A DNA stretch of 6,071 nt from an uncultured Bacteroidales bacterium (GTDB lineage: Bacteria; Bacteroidota; Bacteroidia; Bacteroidales; Marinilabiliaceae). The notes beneath the pieces were generated by a model. The model searched no databases, was not told the origin of the DNA, and saw only the letters and a list, made by a program, of their open reading frames with translations. The position numbers were made by a program, and so were the translations under genes. Location of the stretch: contig CAKUYZ010000101.1 in assembly GCA_934717675.1 (NCBI GenBank), positions 1-6,071 of the forward strand, read 5' to 3'. This document shows positions 1 to 6,017 of this stretch, piece after piece; position 1 is the stretch's first letter, and each line of letters starts with the position of its first letter.

Positions 1-1
1 C

Positions 2-1144
2 CTCACGGTCAATCACAACGACGTTGAGTCTTTGCGCCGCATCATAAACTACCCCAAGAGGCAGATTGGAGACTCCACGGTTGACAAGATTGAGCAAGCC
101 GCCCACGAGAGCGGCGAGACGCTGTGGAACACCATGTCCACGCCGCGTCTCCTGGCCAAGGCCGGGTTGCGAGACAGCGTGGTGGCCAAAGTGATGCGTT
201 TTGTGGGGCTGATTGACGCGCTGTCGCTGCAGGCGCAGAGCCTAAACGCCTATCAGTTGGCTGTGGAGATGTTGTCACAGAGCGGAATTTTGCAAGAGTT
301 GAACGCGGCCAAGGGTGAGCCGGATGGCAAGGAGAGGTTTGACAACGTGCAGGAGTTGCTCAACGGCATAAAAGACTTCACCGAGAGCCAGATGGAACTT
401 GGCGAACCGACCGACGTGAGCCTATACCTACAGCAAGTGAGCCTGGTGACAGACCTTGACGACACGGAAGAGGCCGAGCGCGTGACGCTCATGACCATCC
501 ACTCCAGCAAGGGCTTGGAGTTCGACTCCGTCTACATTGTTGGCGTGGAGGACAATCTGTTTCCGAGCCAACGCGTCACGCTCGACCGCGAGGGGCTGGA
601 AGAGGAGCGCAGGCTCATGTATGTGGCGCTCACACGAGCGAAAAAAACGGCCACGGTGAGCTATGCGCGCCGCCGTTTCCTGAACGGTAAGACGACGCCC
701 AGCCGCCCAAGTTGTTTCATCGAAGAGCTTGACCCGCGTTTTTGTGACAAGCCAGAGGAGGAAGAGAGGCCGTCTGACGGCTTCGGCGGGTTCTCGCAGT
801 GGGGCGGCGGCACGGACTTCAGCTCCAGGCCAAGGTTTGGCGGCCGACCGTCTCCTTGGCAAGAAGATGGCCCCGCGAGGGTGATCCGAGAGCCGCGCCC
901 TGGCTTCCGCAAAGTGGAGAGGCGCATGCCGCAGTCTGACTTCCGTCCGGCCGAGGCCTTGGCCCAGACACCCGACGGGAAATACACCATCGGCGCACGC
1001 GTCAGCCACGAGCGGTTTGGACCAGGCACGGTGAAAGAGATTATTGGCACCAACCCTGCCGACATGAAGCTGCGCATCGCCTTCGACACGCAGGGAGAGA
1101 AGACGCTGCTGCTCAAATTCGCACGAATACACGTCATTCAATAA
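2..1144 (+). CDS. uvrD: UvrD/PcrA-type superfamily 1A DNA helicase, C-terminal part (5' end outside window)
   Basis: ATP-dependent 3'-5' DNA helicase of the UvrD/PcrA/Rep group, acting on DNA in the cytoplasm in nucleotide excision repair, mismatch repair or clearance of replication blocks. The frame is open from base 2, so the gene begins before the window; the TTG at 32 is internal. About 380 residues remain, roughly half of a usual 700-800 residue protein. The 2B/2A part begins with RIINYPKRQIGDSTV. Helicase motif V lies at 482-568 (TIHSSKGLEFD, then EDNLFPS) and motif VI at 599-667 (EEERRLMYVALTRAKK, with the arginine finger). A Gly/Pro/Arg-rich, probably disordered linker covers about 720-960. 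The small Tudor-like C-terminal domain of PcrA/UvrD follows at 989-1141 (RFGPGTV, ending LLLKFARIHVI). Walker A and motifs II-III are upstream of the window. The next gene starts 16 nt downstream. The family is certain; uvrD versus pcrA naming is a convention I cannot settle. Confidence 0.95.
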   Translation, partial: LTVNHNDVESLRRIINYPKRQIGDSTVDKIEQAAHESGETLWNTMSTPRLLAKAGLRDSVVAKVMRFVGLIDALSLQAQSLNAYQLAVEMLSQSGILQELNAAKGEPDGKERFDNVQELLNGIKDFTESQMELGEPTDVSLYLQQVSLVTDLDDTEEAERVTLMTIHSSKGLEFDSVYIVGVEDNLFPSQRVTLDREGLEEERRLMYVALTRAKKTATVSYARRRFLNGKTTPSRPSCFIEELDPRFCDKPEEEERPSDGFGGFSQWGGGTDFSSRPRFGGRPSPWQEDGPARVIREPRPGFRKVERRMPQSDFRPAEALAQTPDGKYTIGARVSHERFGPGTVKEIIGTNPADMKLRIAFDTQGEKTLLLKFARIHVIQ

Positions 1145-1160
1145 AAAAATCGACCAACCA

Positions 1161-1751
1161 ATGAAATACGCTACCACCATCATTGCCATAGCCGCCATGG
1201 CCATATGCCTGACGGCCGGCGGCTGCTCGCGCAAGGGCAGCTCAAGCGTCAGCAGCCGGAAGCACACCACCACGAGCCGCACGGCCCCAAAGGTGCGCCC
1301 CGTGGTCACTGAGACTGCGGCAGACAGGGCCGCGCGCATCCAGGCCGAGAAAGAGGCCGAGGCCAAGGCCAAGCGAGAGGCCGAAGAGGCTAAGGCCGCC
1401 GCGCTGAAAGCGAAGCAAGAGGCCGAGAAAAGAGCCAAAGAGGAGGCCGAGAAGGCCGTGGTGGTGAAAGAGGAGAAAGTGAAGGTGATAGAGTCTAAGG
1501 CGCAGACTGATGACAACTGCCGATACCACATCATTATAGGCTCTTTCAAAGTGTTGCAAAACGCCAGGCAGATATGCCAAGACGCCATTGCCAAAGACTT
1601 CTTGCCGAGCATAATGGAGAATGAGGAGGGCATGTATCGCGTGGGCATATACTCATCGGCCACAGAAAAGACGGCGCGGGAGAAGATTGCGGCCTTGCGC
1701 GTGAGCCACCCCGAATATGTGGGGATGTGGCTCCTCGTGGAGAAAAAATAA
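1161..1751 (+). CDS. SPOR-domain lipoprotein with Ala/Glu/Lys-rich coil
   Basis: Probable envelope lipoprotein that binds peptidoglycan. Residues 1-21 form a lipoprotein signal (one Lys, hydrophobic IIAIAAMAICLTAGG) ending at Cys22, which would be lipidated. A Ser/Thr-rich stretch follows (about 23-50), then a highly charged Ala/Glu/Lys segment (about 52-110), resembling the TolA stalk and predicted to be helical or coiled-coil, perhaps a spacer across the periplasm. Residues 121-194 match the SPOR fold: YHIIIGSFKVLQNA at the first strand and helix, YRVGIYSSATEKTARE at the second half. SPOR domains bind glycan strands stripped of stem peptides, typically at division sites; a role in division here is inference. 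The ATG has no clear Shine-Dalgarno, only A-rich sequence. It lies 16 nt after the helicase stop and 7 nt before the next start, so co-transcription is likely. The domain call is confident, the cellular role is not. Confidence 0.88.
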   Translation: MKYATTIIAIAAMAICLTAGGCSRKGSSSVSSRKHTTTSRTAPKVRPVVTETAADRAARIQAEKEAEAKAKREAEEAKAAALKAKQEAEKRAKEEAEKAVVVKEEKVKVIESKAQTDDNCRYHIIIGSFKVLQNARQICQDAIAKDFLPSIMENEEGMYRVGIYSSATEKTAREKIAALRVSHPEYVGMWLLVEKK

Positions 1752-1758
1752 ATGGCCT

Positions 1759-2544
1759 ATGGTGCGCAATAGTTTAATGGCCACCGTGGCGTGCGCTGTG
1801 GTCGTCATGGTGACCCCGTCGTGTTCCAAACACGGTAGCGAACCTCTCTCGCTTTGGATGGCGCGTTCCGAGGTGGCGCGCTCCGTAGATCCCGTTGGGC
1901 TTCAGCTCGTGGCCATGAGCCGCGTGGCAGATTCGTTCGCGGCCGATGACCTGCGCTCCTACGTATGGCAGTGGGCAGATAGTCTGACGACAGAGAAGTC
2001 TGTGGCTCAGTCCTATATGGCCGACTCCCTGTCGGTTTTCGATGCCAGTTCCAACCTCTATCGCCGTCGTTCCGCGGTGGCCGACACGGCGCTTTGCGCA
2101 TGGTCGGTAGATAATGGCCGCCGCCTCCTCTCGCTCGTCGACGCCGCTGACGCCGGTGTGGGAGGCGACACCCTAAAAGCACGTCTCAAGGCTGTCTCGC
2201 AAGCCGTTATGGGGCTTCGTGACCCTAAGACGGGAATGTGGAGGCGGATTTTGGACCGCCCCGGAGGAGACGCCAACACGGTCGAGGCCACATCTAGCGC
2301 CCTGATTGTCTATTCCGTGCTCAAAGGATGCCGACTTGGGCTGTTGCCAGAGGAGATGCGGGTGCAGGCCGAAGAGTGCTTTGGGCAGTTTGTAGAGATG
2401 TTTGTGAGAATTGGGGAGAAGACAGGAGACGGGCGCAACCTCCTGACCGTGTGCCAGTGCCACATGATTGGAGACAAGGCCCCTGATAACGACCCCGAAG
2501 CTGTGGGAGCGTTCATGTTGGCCAGCCTCGAGGTGGGAATGTGA
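1759..2544 (+). CDS. Short exported GH105-like (unsaturated glycuronyl hydrolase-like) protein, possibly degenerate
   Basis: 261 residues. The N-terminus looks like a signal peptide: Arg3, hydrophobic LMATVACAVVVMV, then TPSC with Cys22 as a possible but non-canonical lipidation site. From about residue 115 it resembles the C-terminal part of GH105/YteR-like hydrolases, which remove unsaturated uronic acid from pectin and similar oligosaccharides. The matching blocks are WSVDNG at 115-120 (family: WGRGNGW), DPKTGMW at 155-161, DRPGGDANTVEATSSA at 166-181, YSVLKGCRLG at 185-194 and NDPEAVGAFMLA at 244-255. GH105 proteins usually have about 350-400 residues. Here the N-terminal half of the helical barrel is short, and the block with the catalytic Asp (GLF.H..D type) is not recognisable. 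Activity is therefore doubtful; it may be a pseudoenzyme or decayed gene. An in-frame ATG at 1717 would overlap the previous gene and spoil the signal peptide, so 1759 is preferred; 1777 is an alternative. Family assignment is from memory of conserved blocks. Confidence 0.72.
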   Translation: MVRNSLMATVACAVVVMVTPSCSKHGSEPLSLWMARSEVARSVDPVGLQLVAMSRVADSFAADDLRSYVWQWADSLTTEKSVAQSYMADSLSVFDASSNLYRRRSAVADTALCAWSVDNGRRLLSLVDAADAGVGGDTLKARLKAVSQAVMGLRDPKTGMWRRILDRPGGDANTVEATSSALIVYSVLKGCRLGLLPEEMRVQAEECFGQFVEMFVRIGEKTGDGRNLLTVCQCHMIGDKAPDNDPEAVGAFMLASLEVGM

Positions 2545-2554
2545 CCCGAGCGAA

Positions 2555-2581
2555 ATGAATAAACGAATAAGCTATGATTGA
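2555..2581 (+). other. 8-codon mini-ORF overlapping the start of the peptidase gene
   Basis: An ATG at 2555 opens a frame reading MNKRISYD before TGA at 2579-2581. It overlaps the peptidase ATG at 2574 in another frame. Its basic MNKRI beginning looks like the start of a signal peptide, and its Ser-Tyr precedes the IDQFADV block of the peptidase read one frame over. It could be a leader that couples translation, the scar of a deleted signal peptide, or chance. Confidence 0.2.
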
Positions 2582-4478
2582 CCAGTTTGCCGATGTCAAG
2601 ATACTCCGTTACCATGTAGACGGCTTCGAGAGCCTGCCGCTTCGAAAGAAACTGTTGCTGTATCACCTCTCGGAGGCCGCCCTGTGGGGGCGCGACATAT
2701 TCTGGCATCAGAATTGCGTCGAAGGGCTGGGGCTGCGCAAGGCCCTGGAAGCCATTTATGTCCATCAGAAAGAGCATGGTGGGGCGGACGCTCGTCTGAG
2801 CGAATACGTCAAGCGACTGTGGTTCTCCAATGGCCCGCATCACCATTATAGCAATGACAAGTTTGCGCCCCGCTTCACGGAGGCTGAGCTGCGACAGTGG
2901 GCCACAGAGGCGGCGGTGCCGTCTGACTGGCTGTCGGGCCGCGTCATGGCTCTCCTTTTTGACCCGTCAGTGGCACCCAAGAAAGTCTCTTTAGACGCCA
3001 GCTCCGATGTCGTGGCCGCCTCGTCAGTCAACTTTTACAAAGGTGGCGTGACGCAGCAAGAGGCCTCCGGCTTCTATGCCAAGACGGAGGGGCGGCATCC
3101 GCTCAACAGCCGGCTGGTCAAGACATCTGACGGGCGACTGACCGAAGAGGTGTGGCGAGCAAAAGACGGAGCCTACGCCGCGCCGCTGCGCAAAGTGGCG
3201 GGTGAGTTGCGCAAGGCCGAAGAGTATGCCTGCAACGAGCGTCAGGCCCGCGCCATCGGCAAACTGATAGAATATATTGAAGACGGCGACCCGCTCAAGT
3301 TTGACGACTTCAGCGTCCTGTGGGTGCAGGAGAAAGAGGCGGACGTGGATTTTATCAATGGTTTCATTGAGGTATATGACGACCCTCTGGGCCTCAAAGG
3401 CACGTGGGAGAGCATTGTGGAGCTGACCGACTCCGCGGCCACGCGCCAAATAGACCTCATTGCCGCCAACGCCCAATGGTTTGAAGATCATTCTCCCGTT
3501 GACGAGGCTTATAGGAAGAAAACAGTCAGGGGTGTGAGCATGAACGTGATAGAGGCCGTCATGCTTGGTGGTGACTGCTACCCGTCCACCCCCATTGGAG
3601 TCAACCTGCCCAACGCCGACTGGATTCGCGAGACCTACGGCTCCAAATCTGTGGCCTTGGCCAACATAACCCGAGCCTACCACGACGAGGCCGAGCGGCG
3701 CGACCCGGGGCGCAAGAGCGTCTTGACGGAGTTCGCCGCCACGGAGGACGAGATTGAGCGATGCCGACGATATGGCAGGGCCGCCGATGAACTGCATACG
3801 CAGCTTCATGAGTGCCTGGGCCACGGCTCCGGCCAGTTGCGCGAGGGCGTGTCTCTAGACGACCTGAAATCCTACGGCAGCACCATCGAGGAGGCGCGCG
3901 CCGACCTCTATGCGCTATATTTTATGGCGGACGACCGCATGGTTGAACTAGGCATCGTGGAGAGCCAAGACGTGGCGTGGGCCGAATATGACAGCTACTT
4001 GCGCAACGGCGCCCTCGTGCAGCTGGCGCGTCTGGAGCCAGGGGCCAACTTGGAGGAGGCGCATATGCGCAACCGCGCCATAATTTCTCATTGGGTGCTG
4101 GAGCAAGGCTCGGTCTGCGGGGCTGTGCGCATGGAGGAGCATGACGGGCGGCACAGCGTCAGGATATATGACTACGCCCGCGTCCGTGAGCTGTTTGGCC
4201 AGTTGCTGCGCCTCGTGCAGCGCATTAAGAGCGAGGGCGACTATGCAGCCGCGCAAAAGCTTGTCGAGACCTACGGCGTGAAAGTTGATCCTGCACTTCA
4301 TGCCGAGGTGCGCGACAGGTATGCGATGTTGGGCATCGCTCCGTTCAGCGGCTTTGTTAATCCGAGGCTGTCACTGAAGGCCGATGCCGACGGCGTGGCG
4401 CAAGACGTGACGATAGACTATGACGAGCAGTATGACGAGCAGATGCTCCGCTACTCGCGAGAATATGCCAGCCTCTGA
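2574..4478 (+). CDS. Dipeptidyl peptidase III, zinc metallopeptidase family M49
   Basis: Releases dipeptides from the N-terminus of short peptides. The 634-residue protein carries the M49 zinc motif HECLGH at residues 412-417: His412 and His417 as zinc ligands and Glu413 as the catalytic base. The second motif EEARAD is at 439-444, where the second Glu (440) should be the third ligand. Other family-like blocks are RLWFSNGPHHHYSNDKF near residue 81, NAQWFEDHSPVD around residue 300, GDCYPSTPIGVNLPNADW around 335-355 and EEAHMRNR around 495. The C-terminus (EQMLRYSREYASL) is complete and no frameshift is seen inside. The start is forced: an in-frame TAA lies at 2568-2570, one codon before the ATG, so the protein begins directly in the conserved region (MIDQFADVKILRY) without a signal peptide and would be cytoplasmic. 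From memory, Bacteroidota relatives are often somewhat longer at the N-terminus and carry a signal. It lies 29 nt after the GH105-like gene, and its end overlaps the GIN-protein gene by 14 nt. Confidence 0.95.
   Translation: MIDQFADVKILRYHVDGFESLPLRKKLLLYHLSEAALWGRDIFWHQNCVEGLGLRKALEAIYVHQKEHGGADARLSEYVKRLWFSNGPHHHYSNDKFAPRFTEAELRQWATEAAVPSDWLSGRVMALLFDPSVAPKKVSLDASSDVVAASSVNFYKGGVTQQEASGFYAKTEGRHPLNSRLVKTSDGRLTEEVWRAKDGAYAAPLRKVAGELRKAEEYACNERQARAIGKLIEYIEDGDPLKFDDFSVLWVQEKEADVDFINGFIEVYDDPLGLKGTWESIVELTDSAATRQIDLIAANAQWFEDHSPVDEAYRKKTVRGVSMNVIEAVMLGGDCYPSTPIGVNLPNADWIRETYGSKSVALANITRAYHDEAERRDPGRKSVLTEFAATEDEIERCRRYGRAADELHTQLHECLGHGSGQLREGVSLDDLKSYGSTIEEARADLYALYFMADDRMVELGIVESQDVAWAEYDSYLRNGALVQLARLEPGANLEEAHMRNRAIISHWVLEQGSVCGAVRMEEHDGRHSVRIYDYARVRELFGQLLRLVQRIKSEGDYAAAQKLVETYGVKVDPALHAEVRDRYAMLGIAPFSGFVNPRLSLKADADGVAQDVTIDYDEQYDEQMLRYSREYASL
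4419..4442 (+). repeat. 12-bp tandem duplication inside the peptidase gene
   Basis: TATGACGAGCAG occurs twice in tandem (4419-4430 and 4431-4442), in frame, encoding YDEQYDEQ just before the conserved MLRYS end of the peptidase. The spacing to MLRYS looks normal compared with relatives recalled from memory, so it may have arisen by substitution rather than insertion. Confidence 0.6.
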
Positions 4479-5280
4479 CGGCGGCTGGCGTGAGGCCTGG
4501 GCCAGGGTCGGGCGCGCCGTTGTGGCGTTCCTGGCTCTGGCTTTCGCCTTTTTGCTTCCGTCGGATGGGGTGGCGCAGACCACCGTGCGCATTGTGCGCG
4601 GGCTTGAGGCGTTCCATTCCGTCACGGTGGCCAGGGGCATAAACATGACCTTGGTGATGAATGACGAGGTGGATAAGCTGCCGGCCGATGTCGCTGCCAA
4701 ATTGCTCGGAAAGAAAGGATTGACGGCCTCGCCCCTTGCGCCCACGTGCGTGGTCCGTGCCGAGCCGTCGGTGGCGAGGGCGGTAGATTGCGCCGTGGAG
4801 AATGGCTGTTTGACCATAAGCGCTGGGACGTTTAAATACCGCAAAACGAAGAGGATTGACGTATACGTGGTGTGCGACAGCACCTTGAGCCTCATTCATG
4901 GCACATCGGGCAGTAATATATGGACCCGCGGGTGCCTCCGGCTGGGAGACGTCAGCGTCTTGGCCGACTTCGCCATGGAGGTGCATATAACGGCAAACGC
5001 GAGCTCCATGAGCCTTGTGGCGGCCAACAGATCTTACGTGTGGCTGACAGGCACCCTAGGCTCGCTCCATTGCACGCTCAAGGCCGCCAGCTCACTAAAT
5101 ATGCGCAAGAAGATGTGCGCTCGCGCCAACGTGACAGCCCAAGGCGAGAGCCGCGCGGAGGTCTCGGCCACGGAAGCGCTGGACATTAACGCCACCAAAG
5201 GCAGCTCAGTGCGCTATTTCGCCCCCGGCGCGCGCGTCTCACAGTCCACTGACCAGACGTCTTGGGCCGTGGCCTTGTGA
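4465..5280 (+). CDS. Exported GIN-domain (DUF2807) protein, putative auto-transporter adhesin head type
   Basis: 271 residues. The N-terminus has Arg9, Arg14 and Arg17, a strong hydrophobic run (VVAFLALAFAFLL, 19-31) and a likely signal peptidase I site near GVA-Q (37/38), so it is exported. The remainder fits the GIN/DUF2807 domain common in Bacteroidota. It begins with GLEAFHSVTVARGINMTLV (the family's F..I.V..GI.V.L pattern, GIN at 58-60), then ENGCLTISAG and a series of short beta-strands with Ser/Gly/Asn-rich turns, as in a right-handed beta-helix. About 30 residues between the first strand and VVRAEPSV (about 66-96, containing LPADVAAKLLGKKG) look like an extra insertion. The function of GIN proteins is mostly unknown; 'adhesin head' is a family name only. 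The ATG at 4465 lies inside the last codons of the peptidase gene, suggesting translational coupling; an earlier in-frame ATG at 4420 would add a long non-hydrophobic leader. The Fic gene follows after 1 nt. Confidence 0.85.
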   Translation: MPASDGGWREAWARVGRAVVAFLALAFAFLLPSDGVAQTTVRIVRGLEAFHSVTVARGINMTLVMNDEVDKLPADVAAKLLGKKGLTASPLAPTCVVRAEPSVARAVDCAVENGCLTISAGTFKYRKTKRIDVYVVCDSTLSLIHGTSGSNIWTRGCLRLGDVSVLADFAMEVHITANASSMSLVAANRSYVWLTGTLGSLHCTLKAASSLNMRKKMCARANVTAQGESRAEVSATEALDINATKGSSVRYFAPGARVSQSTDQTSWAVAL

Positions 5281-5281
5281 G

Positions 5282-5872
5282 ATGGTTTGTGTGACAGATG
5301 GAAACGAATACGATTTGATGGTTATGACTACAAAAGAGATAGACGAACTTTCTTTGGCCAATGCGCGCCGTCTCTTTGATTCTGGCGACATAAACAAAAT
5401 ACCAGTCGGCACAACGGCAGCGCTTCAACAAATACACTGCTATCTGTTTGAGGGATTGTATCCTTTCGCTGGCGTCATCCGTGACAAGAATATCGCCAAG
5501 GGAGGCTTCCGCTTCGCCAATTCTCTCTACCTGGGGGCGGCTCTTGCCGCTGTTGAAAAAATGCCCGAGGACACGTTTGAGCACATAATAGAGAAATATG
5601 TCGAGATGAACGTGTGCCACTCTTTTATGGAAGGCAATGGCCGCTCCACGCGCATATGGCTAGACATGATGCTGAAACGCTCCCTCGGCAAAGTAGTGAA
5701 TTGGCAGCATGTGGGCAAGGAACAATACCTATCGGCCATGGAACGCTCCCCAATCAACGACTTGGAAATACGTTACCTTCTCGGCCAAAACCTTACTTCG
5801 GACACGGAGAGCCGCGAAGTGATATTCAAGGGGATTGAGCAGAGCTATTTTTATGAGGGGTACGAGAAGTGA
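5282..5872 (+). CDS. fic: Single-domain Fic protein (class III AMP-transferase with C-terminal inhibitory helix)
   Basis: Fic enzymes transfer AMP from ATP to Ser, Thr or Tyr of target proteins; related small Fic proteins have been reported to act on gyrase subunit B. Residues 113-124 read HSFMEGNGRSTR, matching HxFx(D/E)GNGRxxR with catalytic His113; Ser replaces the usual Pro. The target-binding flap is KGGFRFANS, about 77-85. The C-terminus carries SYFYEG (Ser188, Glu192, Gly193), matching the (S/T)xxxE(G/N) inhibitory helix of class III Fic proteins such as Neisseria meningitidis Fic. The whole protein resembles that one from memory, so it is probably autoinhibited, needing no separate antitoxin. 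The start is uncertain: 5282 is the longest frame, 1 nt after the upstream stop, but alignment with the family (KEIDELSLANARRLF near the N-terminus) favours ATG 5318 or 5324. Base composition differs from its neighbour: 78 G+C in 180 nt at 5281-5460, against 40 in 60 at 5101-5160. This suggests separate ancestry. The catalytic and inhibitory elements are complete. Confidence 0.93.
   Translation: MVCVTDGNEYDLMVMTTKEIDELSLANARRLFDSGDINKIPVGTTAALQQIHCYLFEGLYPFAGVIRDKNIAKGGFRFANSLYLGAALAAVEKMPEDTFEHIIEKYVEMNVCHSFMEGNGRSTRIWLDMMLKRSLGKVVNWQHVGKEQYLSAMERSPINDLEIRYLLGQNLTSDTESREVIFKGIEQSYFYEGYEK
5286..5317 (+). promoter_or_regulatory. Possible Bacteroidota-type promoter for the Fic gene
   Basis: TTTG at 5286-5289 and TACGATTTG at 5309-5317 are 19 nt apart. 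This approximates the Bacteroidota -33 TTTG / -7 TAnnTTTG pattern, but with one extra base inside the -7 element. A start of transcription would fall close to the ATG at 5324, giving a nearly leaderless mRNA. The match is imperfect and the pattern is short, so this is weak. Confidence 0.2.
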
Positions 5873-5885
5873 GCGTCATTGACGC
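5871..5885 (+). repeat. Small inverted repeat on the Fic stop codon, miniature of the tRNA terminator stem
   Basis: GCGTC-ATT-GACGC (5873-5885) forms a 5-bp stem with a 3-nt loop, directly after the TGA at 5870-5872. The 15 bases GAGCGTCA/TTGACGC equal the core of the larger hairpin at 5985-6013 with 8 central bases removed. No T-run follows on the + strand, so it is not a good intrinsic terminator. Confidence 0.5.
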
Positions 5886-5926
5886 AGTGTTGGAGGAGCA
5901 AGTTCCGTGATTTGGGGCAGTGTTGG
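5884..5926 (+). repeat. 10-bp direct repeat in the Fic-tRNA intergenic region
   Basis: GCAGTGTTGG occurs at 5884-5893 and again at 5917-5926. The repeats have no obvious partner elsewhere in the window. The rest of 5873-5975 contains no gene or RNA that I can recognise. Confidence 0.45.
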
Positions 5927-5975
5927 TGGTGACGGCCATATTCGAAGTATGCTCTCGCATAACCCACATTGGCAC

Positions 5976-6013
5976 AAGAAAAAAGGGAGCGTCAATCAAT
6001 GATTGACGCTCCC
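5976..6013 (-). terminator. Intrinsic terminator of tRNA-Arg
   Basis: A perfect 13-bp inverted repeat, GGGAGCGTCAATC (5985-5997) and GATTGACGCTCCC (6001-6013), with a 3-nt loop. On the - strand it is followed by TTTTTTCTTG (complement of 5975-5984), a typical U-tract. It starts only 4 nt after the tRNA 3' end. On the + strand no T-run follows, so it terminates the leftward tRNA transcript rather than the Fic operon. Confidence 0.9.
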
Positions 6014-6017
6014 CAAG

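Noticed and set aside
428..1663. Long open frame on the - strand (411 codons) opposite the helicase and SPOR genes
   Set aside because: It is antisense to two well-recognised genes, has low-complexity Ser/Ala and Arg-rich runs mirroring their codons, and shows no domain. Long shadow frames are expected in GC-rich DNA.
1717..1758. Earlier start for the GH105-like gene
   Set aside because: It would overlap the SPOR gene by 35 nt and put charged residues ahead of the signal peptide; ATG 1759 gives a normal signal.
3024..3824. Open frame on the - strand (266 codons) opposite the peptidase
   Set aside because: It covers strongly conserved M49 coding sequence in the other direction and shows no recognisable motif or separate start context.
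4420..4464. Earlier start for the GIN gene
   Set aside because: It lies deep in the peptidase gene and would move the hydrophobic segment away from the N-terminus.
4357..4986. Overlapping - strand frames opposite the peptidase end and GIN gene
   Set aside because: Shadow frames with His/Arg-rich composition and no domain; the + strand genes explain the region.
4920..5189. + strand frame inside the GIN gene
   Set aside because: Alternate frame of a confident coding region, Arg/Gly-rich, with no features of its own.
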